The translations under genes were made by a program, and so were the position numbers. Positions 11,890 to 23,342 of a DNA stretch of 64,000 bases are shown here, piece by piece. The notes below the pieces were generated by a model. The model had not been told where the DNA came from. It was given only the letters and a program-made list of their open reading frames with translations, and made no database searches. Source of the stretch: Paraspadella gotoi (Eukaryota > Chaetognatha); NCBI GenBank assembly GCA_051294375.1, contig CM119267.1, positions 5,941,992 to 6,005,991 on the forward strand. Reading direction: 5' to 3'. Numbering within the stretch: position 1 is the stretch's first letter; each line of letters begins with the position of its first letter.

Positions 11890-13822
11890 CTACGTGTCCA
11901 TGGGTTCTTCAGAGTTGTTGATCGGTTTTAAAGGCAAGGAAACCAATTGAACCCTTCTCGGTTGTCCGACCTTTTCGCTGACCGATGATAGTTTTTCATT
12001 TGTCGATTGGGAACTCGTAGATGATGCATCCAATCGTCTCTCTTTCGCTCTCTCGTCGCTCTTTTCCTCGCTCGCTTCCGTCGGCTCAGAATTCGTGAGA
12101 GTCACGAGGGCAACGCGACGTGAAGTCCTCGAAGGTAATGATGATGACGTCAATGGAATCCTACTCTTTTCTGAAGCTCTTTCTTTGATGACTGTCATGG
12201 GCTCGGCTCCTCTTTCGCTCGCTTCGCCAACTTTGTCGTCAGTCGTCGCCTCGACCTTCGCTTGCCTCTTTTCCTTAGCCTCCATTTCGGTGGCGATCTC
12301 CAAGGAATTTAGGGCCAAAGCCCTCGTCTTCGCGGATCTCGACGAGGCTTTCCGAGGCGGCGCCTGGACCTCCTCTTCCGCGGCGGTGACCCCCGGCTCG
12401 GGCGTCGATGCATCGGCGTCTTCGTAAGGCACGCCTAACTCCCCGTCTTCGAAACTCACGACGCTGCAGTATCCGTCGGTTGATGACACGATGAGAAGTC
12501 GCCCGTCTGCGGACCATGAGAGATCGCTGAGTTGGTGATAGTGAATCCCAGCCACCGCGGCAAGGGGCAACGTCTGCTGAGTGTCGAAGATCAGCACGGC
12601 GTCCTCAGTGGCCACAGCCAGCACCATGCGATAGGGCAACTGAATCATCTTTTCGGCCGGGCATCCGTGTTTCGTCGTCCTCAGAGTAAATAGGCGCGGG
12701 CAAAAACGAACGGCGATGGCGGCCTTGTCGTGGAGCGGTAGTCGAACGACGGGTTGCCGTCCGCGAAGATTATAAACGAAGGCGGCGTTGAGCGGTTTGG
12801 ATTCGTCGTCGTCAGACCAGAGCCCGGCGGGAGTGACGAGCAACTGGCCGTCGGGCGAGAATGACGGGCGGCGAAAGAAGGACTTCATCGTGTCGTCGTG
12901 ATAAAGGCGGACGTGAGATTTTTTGTTGGCGTTTTCTTTGTTGGAAGAGTCGGTCGTCACGGTCGTCGGGTCGTCGTCGTCTCTCGACACCCGGAACACC
13001 GTTGCGGTGCACCGGTACTTTTTGTCGACGGCGAAAAGACGAAGGCATCTGTCGGTGGCCAGCGTCGCCAGGTGCTGTCCGCGTGGGTCCCACGCCACGC
13101 CCTGAACGAGGCCTTTGTGTTCGCGCAGGATGGCCAGCTTCTCTCCCGTCTTTGCGTTCCAAACGATGGCGCTGTTGTCGATGGATCCTGCAAAAAAAAA
13201 AGAACGTATTTAGAACTTAATTAGAATTATGGATAATTGGATATGAAAACGCGAGATTTCAAACTGAGGAAGGATTTTCCTTGCGCCTGACCGGTCACGA
13301 TGTTGATTCCGTTGGCCGACCAGGCCAAGTCGTAAATGTCGTCGAGATGACCGCGGAGCTTTTTGAAAACCGTCCAAAACTCTTCGTTGAATTCCTCCTC
13401 TTCCCGAACCATAGAGGGTCGTTCTTTGCAGCGTCTCCATAAAAAGACGATGGAGTCGTCGCCTGGCAAACAAAACGGGCGGGTTTACCTCACAAATATT
13501 AAAGCCGGCAGTCTCAAAGCCTCCCCGCAGATTTCCACGAGTCACCGGCCGAGGCGAGGACGGAACCGTCCGGTGAAAATCTGACGACGTTGACGGCCTT
13601 GGAGTGACTGGAAAGGGTGGCACGGAACGATAAATGGGTCTCGGCGGCGCCATCTTCGGAGACGGATCGCGAGGCCGTCCAGAGTCGCACGAAGCAGTCG
13701 GTAGCGCAGGTGGCGAGAAGGTACGACCCGTCGGGAATGCCACTTCGGGGCGGGCAGACGTCGACGCTGTATACCGGGTCGCCACGGTTGTGCCAATTAA
13801 TTTCGGGCGTCGTAACTTTCAT
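11890..13822 (-). CDS. CHAF1B: CAF-1 subunit p60, WD40 histone chaperone
   Basis: p60 subunit of chromatin assembly factor 1, which deposits H3-H4 on newly replicated DNA with p150 and RBBP4. Three exons (13546-13822, 13292-13462, 11890-13187) join in frame to 581 aa (human 559). Residues 1 to about 400 form the WD40 propeller and match CHAF1B closely: VTTPEINWHN, HSKAVNVVRFSPDGS, LRGHLDDIYDLAWS, VQGVAWDPRGQHLATL, DDTMKSFFRRPSF, SSTDGYCSVVSFE. The acidic and basic low-complexity tail holds two RRVxLVxL motifs (RRVALVTL and RRVQLVSLPLKP), corresponding to the B-domain-type ASF1-binding motifs of human p60. The start MKVTT aligns with the human start. The gene is first in the CHAF1B-SHPRH-UTP4-(UQCC4-like)-MCCC2 run, with 850 bp of non-coding DNA upstream. 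Confidence 0.95.
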
Positions 13823-14672
13823 CGTCAAAGATTTAGAGAAGATTTTTTTATGCGGTTTTATTCTGAATATTCATAAAAAAAAAGGAAACTTAGAAAATGG
13901 AATTGAATTTAAAAAAGGTGATATTTTAAATCAACATTAACTTTACACGGAATTATTCTTTACAGAAGCAACGTAAAAATTCGGTATTTTTTGGCTTGTT
14001 TTCAATCAGTGATAACAACATTCATACAGACGAGGTCGAGAATAACGATAAAGACGTTGTCGATTGTCGAGCCAAGATTTGAGAACGAGGTTGGAAACCC
14101 TGACAGCTCCATCTACGAATTCACAAGTTTTTAAAAAAAAATTAACAGAAGGCGTCGAAATGTGAAACCAAAAGCGTCAACGATAAACATTTTGTTTTGA
14201 GAGATTGTGAACTCTAAAAAAAGTAGGAAATTTTCCATTTTTTTCATTGTCGTCCATTCGTCTTTATTAGGATGAGTGACAATCCAAAAGCAAACCAGAC
14301 TTTTGAACGATCGTTATAGCTAGAATCTGTTTTATATTTTTCATTTACTTAGTAACTTAACTAATAAATTAAAAAACGAAATTTTGATGTTTGATTTTTT
14401 ATTGATTATTAATAAAGAATTTTAAAAACACAAGAAATTGAAAGCTATATATATCCTGACTTGGGTTTATTAAGTTTACAATCTAATTTATGTGGATACA
14501 ATGAGTGAAAGAAGGAAATTCCCTTAAGTGATTAAATTAAAACATGCGGGCATTAGACAACAATTACATGATTATTGATCATCTAATTAGACAAATTTCC
14601 GCGAGAGAGAGCTGTTATACGTTTTAATCATTATTCAATCAAATTTAAAATTTCACATAATTCTCGCGTCTT
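13823..14672. other. AT-rich intergenic region between HGS (3' end) and CHAF1B (5' end)
   Basis: About 850 bp without a credible reading frame. It holds the 3' untranslated DNA of HGS and the upstream region of CHAF1B. On the minus strand a T-rich tract ending in ATTCAG lies about 45 bases before the CHAF1B start and could be a 3' splice acceptor. No repeat or RNA gene was recognised. Confidence 0.5.
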
Positions 14673-17600
14673 CTAATCGAAAGAAATCAATTGTGCTGCT
14701 GAATCTTGTGACCCAGCTTGCGGAGCAGGTGCGGCGGGCTGAGGTCCCGGCTGTGTCCCCGGAGGAGGCCCCTGCGGTGGCCCCTGTGGGTATTGACCCA
14801 TTTGAGGCGGCATGAACCCCGGAGCGTTACTTCCCGGGCCACCAGTCACCGGTTGTACCGGTGGGGTCGCGATATTCTGACCAGGAGCAGCTGGGGCCGG
14901 CGCGTATTGCCCAGGCAAAGCGTTGTACATCTGACCCATGTTGTAGGCGGGAGCGGCTTGCGGGTCGGCACCCGGAGCAGCGCCGGGGTTGGTTGGAGGT
15001 GCAACGAAAGGTCCCGCTGTAAGATAAAATCATTTTTTCTTCTTTACCAAAAAAAAAACAAACATACAAACGCAGAAACAAAACAACGAACCGTTAGTGA
15101 CGGGAGCTCCATAAGGAGGCGCAAAGGCGGAGTTGGGATCATGACTATAGGCAGGAGGGGCTCCGGCCGTCGCATAGTAAGGCCCGGGTTGACCTGCCAT
15201 ATACGGAGCCTGCGCCGGAGGCGGGGGTGCTCCGTATGAAGCAGGCGGCGGCGCATAATTGGCCGGCGGCTGAGGCTGAAAGCTGCCCTGCTGCGGAGGT
15301 CGGTGTGCGGGCGACCCCTCTGGGCTAAATGCATTGGCCGGGGAACTTTGCCCCTGCATCGGATGAGGATACTGCGGAGGGGGCGGGTACATCTGACCCG
15401 GGATAGGTCCTGCACCCCCGGGCCCGTACATCATCCCCATCTGCTGGCCCCACTGCTGCTGTTGCTGCTGCTGCTGTTGTTGCATAAACTGTTGCTTCAT
15501 CATTTGCTGTTTCATCATCTCCTGCTCCTGTTGCTGCAGTCTTTGCAGCGCCATTTGACGTTGGTACTCTAGAAGCTCCTGTTTCTTTTGGCGCAGAACC
15601 TCCAGCTTTTGCGCCATCGCAATCTGACGCTGGCGTTCTACTTCAGCCGCTTCGCGTCGACGCCTCTCCGCTTCTTCCTCGCGAAGGGCGTTGAGCGCCT
15701 CGCGGGCGTCTTTCAATTGGGCCAACTTGTCCTAAAAATCAAAGTTAAAGAACTTCTCTTAAAAATGATGCCACTATTGGGAAAAATAACTGAAAAAAAA
15801 AAAGAATTTCATGGCCAACTCTTCTCCTTTCGGCTAATCACCTGGAGCATCTCATAATGCGCTCTAGACTCCTCCTGCTCCTGAATGTACTGCAGGAGCT
15901 GGGGATGCATCTGACTCAAAGAAAGAAAAAGAGTCTGAACGGCCGAGTCGTTAGAGATGGGACGGCCCCTGGCAGAGTTGGACGTCATCCGGTTGACGAA
16001 GATCTCGACGCTGCTGCGAAGAGCCTCCAAGAACTTATCCTTGTCTCCGTGGGATGCGGCGGATGTGTCACCGTTTTGAAATTTTTCCGAGATAACCTGG
16101 GAAGATGAAATTATTTAGATAAGGGCAGGTTATAGTTCATTACTCAACTTGAAATTAGACGTAATTAGTAATTAATTTATTTACTTCATTTGCAGTTTAT
16201 AACAATTAAAACTAATTTGCAAAAGAGATTTCAAAAGGTTAGCGTTGATGACACTTCTTTTTCTGACTAATGTTTACAATATATAATTGACAAATCATAA
16301 TGTAATTAAACATATAAAAGAGTTATCAATAAATTTGCTTTACTTCTCTATAAAAATATTTTTGAATTACAGCCGAATAGGGTATTTTAATAATAAATTC
16401 TGAAAACAATCATTTTTTTTAAAATAATCTCAATCAAAGAATAATTTTATGACAAAAAAAAAATGGTCATAAGGAAAAAAATTGGAAGTGAAAAAGGTTT
16501 GAAAGTAACTTTGGGTAAGTTATCACTGCTTTTTTCTTACTTTTAAAATATTATTTCTTCATATAGTCTCCCTACCTATTTTAATTTGATTTGGGTTGAA
16601 AATGGTTGAGACTTATCCCTACATATATTTGATACTGAATATGTTCAGCTAATTTCATATTATAAATATTTTATAATTATATAAAAAATTATAAAATATA
16701 AAATATAAAAGTAAGACTATTTTTGACTAAAATTTGTTCTGATGAGGGGTAACAGTCCAAAGTTGATTGGTACAAAAAAATCTGACAAGAACGGTAGACG
16801 TCCTATAACTCTAACATTTCGAACGCTTTGCACGATTTTAATAGGACTAAGACCAGGCGCGTCATCTTTCAATAAGCTTTGTTTTATATTTCTATATCTT
16901 TGTGAAATATTACCATCCAATATAGTTTTTTTGGTGTAAAAAAAAAAAAAAGGATACTTTTTTTGCGCCGCAGTGTACGTAATGTTAATCCAGGAAGAAT
17001 AAAAGTCGAATCCCTCACCGACGAGAGATCCGTTCCATTGGCGGTCGAAGCGGGCCCCGCTTTGGCGGGAGCGGCGGCTGGCGCCCCTGACGTCTTGCTC
17101 TCCCAATAGGAGCGGTTTAAATATTTGGCCAGTTCCGGGTCCATTCCGTCGATGCCGTCGGAACTGAGGGAGACGGAGGGCGAAGGAGCCGACGGCGGAA
17201 GCGACGAGGCTTGAAAAAAAAAAAAGGTAATAGTAATAATACTGTCCAATTTACTATTGTTAATAACTATTAAGTCTCTAATAAGTACCGGCAGCGGTGG
17301 TGATCGGCGCCGTAGCGGCAGGATTCTTCCTCTCGCTCTTTTCGTGTTCCTTCTTGGAGATGGCGAGGGCGAGCTCAAGATCCGCGTCGTCCGACGTCTT
17401 CTTTTTGTTCTGCTTCTCGTTCTCGGCTTCGCTCTGAGAAATCGCCAGCGCCAGTTGCAGCTCCTCTTCCTCTTTGATCTCCTCCTCGGACTTGGTCGCC
17501 GGTTTCTGCTGCTGTTTGGAGAGAGGGCTCGCCAGGTATTCCGCGGGTAAGTCGCCGCCTGACCGCCAGTTTTAAAAGGTAAGGGAGGACAATGGAAGAA

Positions 17601-20600
17601 AAAAAAAACTGTTTATTTCGCTTGGGACTAAGGAACGAAGCGGACTGTAAACAAAGAAGACGTACAGTCAGGAAAAACTCGGTCATCGGATAAGTCATGC
17701 ACAGTTTAATTGATAGAGAAAAGACGAGAGAGGGAGGAGATCTTTCAACTTTGGAGAAGAGGAAACAAAAGGCGTCGTCAAGAATGTTGACCGTTAAAAT
17801 AGAAAGGATACGAGTATATTTTCATTATGGAGAAATACAGTGCATAACAGAAGCAATAAATGGCTATAAATTGACCAATGACCATATAAAGTAAACCATA
17901 AAAACATAGTTTTTATCTTTGAACGCAACCGGCTTCTCTCTCAAACATTTAAAATTAAAGGTAAAGAAAAATATGAATCGAGAGAAAAGGGGAGACCAAC
18001 CTTCCTTCGCCCCGGACTTGGAGGGTTTGGTGACTTTGTCGAAGCAGACGTCGCAGACGCGGACTTCGCGTTCGATCCCGTAGCGAGGAAGGGCGCAGGT
18101 CTTCGACGAGCATTTCCCGCAAAAGATCTGACCGCAGTTTCTGTCGGAGCGGATTGCGGAGGTTTAGGCTAACGGAATTCTCCGTTTATTAAAGCAACAC
18201 GCTATGAAGCTAAATTAATATTTTTTTTTCAAAAAAGAAAACATACACTGTATAATACAGTCCTGTGCAAAAAAAAAGAGGACACCCAAAACAATTATGA
18301 AAATAAATCAAGTTTAATTCTTTTAAAATGAAAAATACTATAAATAAATAATATTTATAGAAAAAAAAACTATTAGTATAAATTTGGTTAATCCATAACT
18401 ATTCCTTACGAAGCAGTTGTTTTTTAAAAGTAATTATTCAGTTACAAATTACAAATATAAAATACTCAAACAGAATGTTAAAACAAAAAAAAATTTAATA
18501 TTTTAAACTTTTTGTATTTAAAAAGCTGTAGCTCTGGAATGACTGGACTGATTTTTTTAAAGTTATACATATGATATATAATATATATAATATTGTGGCG
18601 GTATATCCACACCGCCTCACGTCCACCATCCTTCAGCCAAATCCATTGGCTCAGAGGGGGAACACACCATCCCAGGCGTAGTGTTCCATCCACAGTCCTA
18701 ACGACTTCCCTCTGCGTTGGCAAAGCGAGACCGTCTAGGGTAACCGCGCCAGTGACTGGAGTCGTCACTGAGGGTCGGAAAGCCCCCAAAGCCAACAGTG
18801 AGATGCCCCATCCCAATGGGCATCACAGGCAACCCGGCTGTTGCCATAAGTGGTGAGCCCTACTATCGAACACGCAACCTTCTCAGGGTACGCTACGACA
18901 AACGCCTATGCCCTGCCGACTTCGGGTACGCTACGACAAACGCCTATGCCCCTGGGGTACGCTACGAACAAACGCCTATGCCCCCACAACTCGCGCTCTC
19001 TCTCTCTCTCTCTCTCTCTCCCACTATGGTAACAGTCTTGTCAGACACCTCTCAGGCTTGAGGAACCTGAGTGATGTCTTGGCCCGGGGATCCTGTGGCG
19101 GTATATCCACACCGCCTCACGTCCACCATCCTTCAGCCAAATCCATTGGCTCAGAGGGGGAACACACCATCCAGGCGTAGTGTTCCATCCACAGTCCTAA
19201 CGACTTCCCTCTGCGTTGGCAAAGCGAGACCGTCCTAGGGTAACCGCGCCAGTGACTGGAGTCGTCACTGAGGGTCGGAAGCCCCCAAAGCCAACAGTGA
19301 GATGCCCCATCCAATGGGCATCACAGGCAACCGGCTGTTGCCATAATATATAATTATATATAATACTAAAAAAATCAAATTAAAAAAAAATCATTTATAA
19401 ACAGAAAGAAAAAGAAAGAAAAATAAATATAAAAAAAAAATAGAAAGGAAAGAAAGAATAGAAAACAAAGAAAGGAGAGAGAGAAGAAGACATAAAAATA
19501 ATGGAGGAAATTTGTTTATTTTGATAAAACAAACAAAACATTTATTAACTATCCTCACCCAATTTCAAGGACTTCAATGATGAGAAGCTGTATATAAATT
19601 TTCAGCTTTATACACCCAAATTTAATCATCAAAAAGGCGATCGATAAGTTGGAACGCCGACGACGACTACGCCACTTATGCGCAAAAGCGTTTGCGACGA
19701 TAAAAACATATATAATGCTTATAAATTAAGGTTAAAAAGTATTTTCGGTTTTTGAAACGACTCAAATGACGAATTTTTTTTAACCACTTGTCTTTCATTT
19801 AATTTACACATATGGATTTTTAATTTTAAAATCAAAATTTATCATTCATATTTTTTTATAATGTGCATAAAACGATCGCGACTTAATGTTTGAAGAGTGT
19901 CCTTTTTTTGAACAGGACTGTAGTTACTGTGGCACGAAGTTGTTATGATGCTGGCAATGACTACGACGAGGGAATTTCCAAACCTGCAATGGTGCTTCCT
20001 CACGACCATGGAGAACTGGACTCTGCAACGGTGGCATACTTCCCCGTCCTTCCACTCCGGAGCGGATTCGGCAACGAACATGGCGTCCGCTTCTTTGAGA
20101 ACTGGAAAACTGTGGCCTTCGTGCTTCATCAGGTGGTATGTGTCCACGATTGCCTAATTAAAACGAGTTTGACGAGTTTTCTTTCAACCGCGGTTTTCTT
20201 CAGACTTTTTGTTGCTTTCTCCACCAGAGATCTCCACCAGCTTAACACCAATAGTTAATAAACTCTCACATTTAGGCTTACTTTGAAGGCGGGTTCCCCT
20301 CTGAAGGCATGGCTCCAAGTCTGAATCAACTCCAGAACTTTAAGTTTGACAGGATCTTTAGAAGTCTTGGCGGTTTCCTGAGCAAAATTTTGTTTTAGAG
20401 TAATTGAGTATGCCCATTGCCCATCGATCATTATAAGGGAATCAATCTCTATAAATAATTCTCTTTAATTCTATTTTTATAATAATCTAACCGTACCGTT
20501 CAGAGCATCGTACACTCGCTTATAACAGGTTAGACAAACTCGAGGTCAAACTGCGTTTAAATCCATTTTAAATTTTATTCAGCCTGTCTGAGCAAAAATT

Positions 20601-21032
20601 CATTCATATAATTCCTCCATAAGATTGTCCCACGTTATACAGAAACTTTAGCTAAAATACAGGCCAGGTCGAGCTCATCGGATTTCTTCAATGGGCCAAA
20701 TAGAAGTAGTTCATTTTCCTCGCCATCCCCTCGCCCTACACACCTACAATCACCTGCAAGAAGTCCATAAAGGATCGAGTGGCAATTTGAGCGTGAACCG
20801 GCGCCCCGCAGTTCTTTACGACGGCCTCGATGAGCGTCAATGCCAGCATCTGGATGTTGGGATTGTCGTGCGTGGCCTTTTTTTGCATGACGCCGATGGC
20901 GTATTTGGGCGTGACATCGCTCTGGCGGATCGAGTCGCAGATCTGCAAGATGGCGTCCCAGTCGGGCTCCAACAACAGCTGCGACGTCGACTTTTCCAAT
21001 AGTCGGTCGAAATTCGAAGAGGGCTTAAACAT
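14673..21032 (-). CDS. HGS: HGS/Hrs, ESCRT-0 endosomal sorting protein
   Basis: ESCRT-0 subunit that binds ubiquitinated cargo on early endosomes and recruits clathrin. Nine exons (20754-21032, 20282-20377, 19984-20153, 18001-18140, 17289-17558, 17019-17209, 15842-16096, 15092-15731, 14673-15016) join in frame to 794 aa (human 777). Domains: VHS (1 to about 140); FYVE finger (about 160-225) with CHRC, VRKHHCRNCG, CGKC, EVRVC and CDVC; ubiquitin-interacting segment EEEELQLALAISQSE and a second, similar DLELALAISKKE about 30 residues on; DPELAKYLNRSYWE; the Hrs helical region (MHPQLLQYIQEQEE, KLAQLKDAREALNALREE); a Gln-rich then Pro/Gly/Gln-rich tail; and the terminal clathrin box AQLISFD. Introns 16097-17018 and 18141-19983 are unusually long for this window; the latter is full of repeats. 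The gene is divergent from TMEM86. Confidence 0.95.
16097..17018. other. Long AT-rich HGS intron
   Basis: A 922 bp intron between HGS exons 6 and 7. It is mostly A/T with poly-A and poly-T runs. No open frame, hairpin or repeat copy shared with the rest of the window was found. Confidence 0.5.
18594..19343. mobile_element. Interspersed element with two 250 bp direct terminal repeats
   Basis: Lies in an HGS intron. Two near-identical direct repeats, 18594-18846 and 19094-19343, are spaced exactly 500 bp apart. Each starts TGTGGCGG and ends GTTGCCA, the TG...CA boundary typical of long terminal repeats. The repeat is rich in small hairpins (for example GCCAA-ATCCA-TTGGC and CAGTGAC...GTCACTG). 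The roughly 250 bp between them starts with TGGTGAGCCC, then has three copies of a unit of about 30 bp containing GGTACGCTACGA and a CT microsatellite (about 18990-19020). Both outer flanks are TA-rich. There is no coding capacity. It fits a miniature LTR-type (TRIM-like) element or a tandemly duplicated SINE. The second copy differs mainly by one-base losses in short homopolymers. Confidence 0.6.
19480..19700 (+). repeat. Interspersed repeat family, copy 1
   Basis: Shares a long similar stretch with 39155-39340, including GATGAGAAGCTGTATATAA, CACCCAAATTTAATCAT and GGAACGCCGACGACGAC. It contains a conserved hairpin (AAGCTG ... CAGCTT or CAGCTTT). A weaker relative is at 31055-31160. It lies in the 18141-19983 intron of HGS. 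No coding capacity was seen. Confidence 0.6.
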
Positions 21033-21307
21033 AGCGTCGATCGATGAAAGTGTGTCCGTGTCGATCGATGAAAGGGCAGTGTTATATTGCTATGACAAAA
21101 TATTTTAGACGTTTAAAGAGAGAAAACTTTAATCTGTTGAAAAAAAAACCGCACACGTTAAAAAATTAGTCTAAAAAACGGCGACGAACAAAATATGAAT
21201 AAATTAAAAATGAAACTGTATCGGCATCGAAGACAAAGTTTCGGCGAAACAATGATTAATCGTCATTAGAATGATTGGACATTAGAAAGATCAAGAAAAA
21301 TTTGACG
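21033..21307. promoter_or_regulatory. Divergent promoter region HGS / TMEM86-like
   Basis: 275 bp separate the two outward-facing start codons, so both promoters must lie here or overlap the 5' ends. Just upstream of the HGS start a 15-base unit, GTCGATCGATGAAAG, occurs twice in direct order (about 21037-21075). It is the only conspicuous site-like sequence in the region. No TATA box was identified with confidence. Confidence 0.4.
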
Positions 21308-22847
21308 ATGCAGGATGATTACTTGAAAAAGTCTCGCAAGTTGTTCTGGACCTACGGTCCGCAAATTCAGCCGTTCTGGAAAACGTTCCTCCTGTATTTC
21401 ATTTTGTACTGGTCGGACGAAGACTGCACATCAAGTTTGAGCCCAGTTGGGAGTTTTTTTTCCTTACAAAAGAAAATCTAATTCTGATGCGACGTAATAC
21501 CTTGACGCAGGCTGGTCGTTCGCGATAACGAAGATAGCTCCTATCATGGCTTTGATATTTTTCGTTTTATTGCATGGAGCATCGTTAAAACCAAACGACG
21601 TTTATGGGTCAAGTTACTCACGTTTCGTTCTTCTAGGCCTCTGCTTTTCTTCAATCGGGGACATATGCCTTGTAAATATTTTTTTAATGAAATCATGACA
21701 GCTTTTTTAACTAAATTGATTGATTTAAAGGTTTGGAAGGAAAAGTATTTTATCTTAGGAATATTGTACTTTGCATTGGCCCATATATGCTACGTGTATG
21801 CGTTCGGATTTGATAGGCTTAATTGGTGGTTGGGAATAGCCCTCAGCATATATGCCGTAGTATTCTGGAAATTTGTGACAGCCAAAGTAAAGGTAAGGCA
21901 ACGTATTAAAATAAGATACACGACTTTATGAAAATGAGTGTTTTTTTTTTAGTTTTTAATAACGTTTAAAATATTTCAAGGGCCCACTCGAAAAAGCTGT
22001 GGGATTTTACTGCTGTATCATCGCCATGATGCTTTGGAGAGCAATTTCGCGATTAGAAGACATGATCGATTTAACAACGTCATGGACCAGACTATGTTCT
22101 TGCATTGGTGAGAAAAAAATATTTTGAAACCTTGTGCGAAAACAGAAAAATCTCAAAAACTAATTATTTAATATTACAGGAGCGATACTTTTTGCCGTTT
22201 CGGATAGCTTCATTTCAATTAATCGTTTTGTGTCACCGTTACCGTGGTCAAACCAGCTCATTATGGTAGAAACCTTAATCTGCTTACTAAAGTGAATAAT
22301 TTACTTTAATGCCACTAGACTGTTCTTTTCAGTAGTCGACCTACTACTTGGCGCAGTTCGGAATTGCTTTGTCCGTCGTTGACAGTCAAAACAAGGAAAG
22401 AGGAATGAATCTAAAACAGCTGCTGCGCGATAGTGCAGGAATGTACACGGTATATATTTCAACCTATAAGTAAACTTATCAAACCGTTTTGGGACCTTAT
22501 CTTATTGCACTGACAGGGGTTATTATTGTATTCTAGTACGTACAACCAGAAGTAACAAAAAAGACGCAAAAAACGCAAGAAACGCAAGAAAGGCAAGAAA
22601 CACTAGAAACGCAGGAAACTCAAGAAATCCTTCCAAAGCCCAAGAAACCTGTCAAAAAAGTTCGAGAAGTTAATATCACCTCAACCCCGTGCGTAAATGA
22701 CAGACATTCGATAAATTTTAATTCAAATTGTAAAATAAACTTTGTTATTACTATTTTTCTGTAAAGGATATCGTATGCGTCTACCGAAAAAAGCACAATC
22801 ACGATTTGTACGAGCTACAGCAAAAGAAAATTTGTATAGTTTGTTAG
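21308..22847 (+). CDS. TMEM86/YhhN-family lysoplasmalogenase-like membrane protein
   Basis: Family enzymes hydrolyse the vinyl-ether bond of lysoplasmalogens in intracellular membranes. Eight exons: 21308-21434, 21511-21671, 21731-21892, 21981-22107, 22180-22265, 22336-22449, 22537-22692 and 22767-22847. About seven or eight hydrophobic segments are visible. Family landmarks are GLCFSSIGDICLV, FALAHICYVYAF, MLWRAISRLED, GAILFAVSDSFISINRF and STYYLAQFGIALSVV. The product is about 337 aa, longer than TMEM86A (240), because of a Thr/Gln/Glu-rich repeated tail (TQETQE). The last donor could be 22688 or 22692, giving two possible C-termini; I chose 22692 for its GTAAAT donor. The first in-frame ATG is at 21308. 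The final exon overlaps the left end of the large inverted repeat. AATAAA follows at 22921. Confidence 0.82.
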
Positions 22848-22920
22848 ACGCGACACTACCAAGATTCGTAGCGATAAATCGTAATTTTATTACTCATTAC
22901 TTATATTATTGTTTAAAGTA

Positions 22921-22926
22921 AATAAA
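22921..22926 (+). terminator. Poly(A) signal AATAAA of the TMEM86-like gene
   Basis: AATAAA about 75 bases after the stop codon, on the coding strand. The position fits 3'-end cleavage of this transcript. Confidence 0.5.
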
Positions 22927-23342
22927 TCGTAACCGGCCGAATATTGTTCATGTTTTTCAAAATAACTATCATTCTTCATTTGATGGGAAAATCAAAGTCA
23001 ATTTCTTTCTATTGAGTCACGGAAAACTAGTTATCGGATCACAACTTTATTAGGTCACAAAAATATCAGAGCGAACAGGCAAGAGCAATCATGAAAGGGA
23101 AGAGAAGAAGGTAAGACTTAAAATAAAGGAAAGTAGTTTTGGCCATAAAAACTTTTTAGGTCATTCAGTGACCAATTTTAATCCTAATTTCTTTGCGGCG
23201 ATTCAAATTCGCAAAAATCGTCCACGGCAACCAATTCGGAAGAAACTTTCCAATCTGGGAAAAAAGTACTAAGGAATCCTAGAACTCCACACGTTTTATT
23301 TCATTTCCTCCCAAAAAATCTTACACCAAATCATCGTTATCT

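Noticed and set aside
18478-19314. Minus-strand frames of 65-112 codons across the LTR-like units
   Set aside because: The frame is not kept between the two copies, which differ by one-base indels, so no conserved product is encoded.
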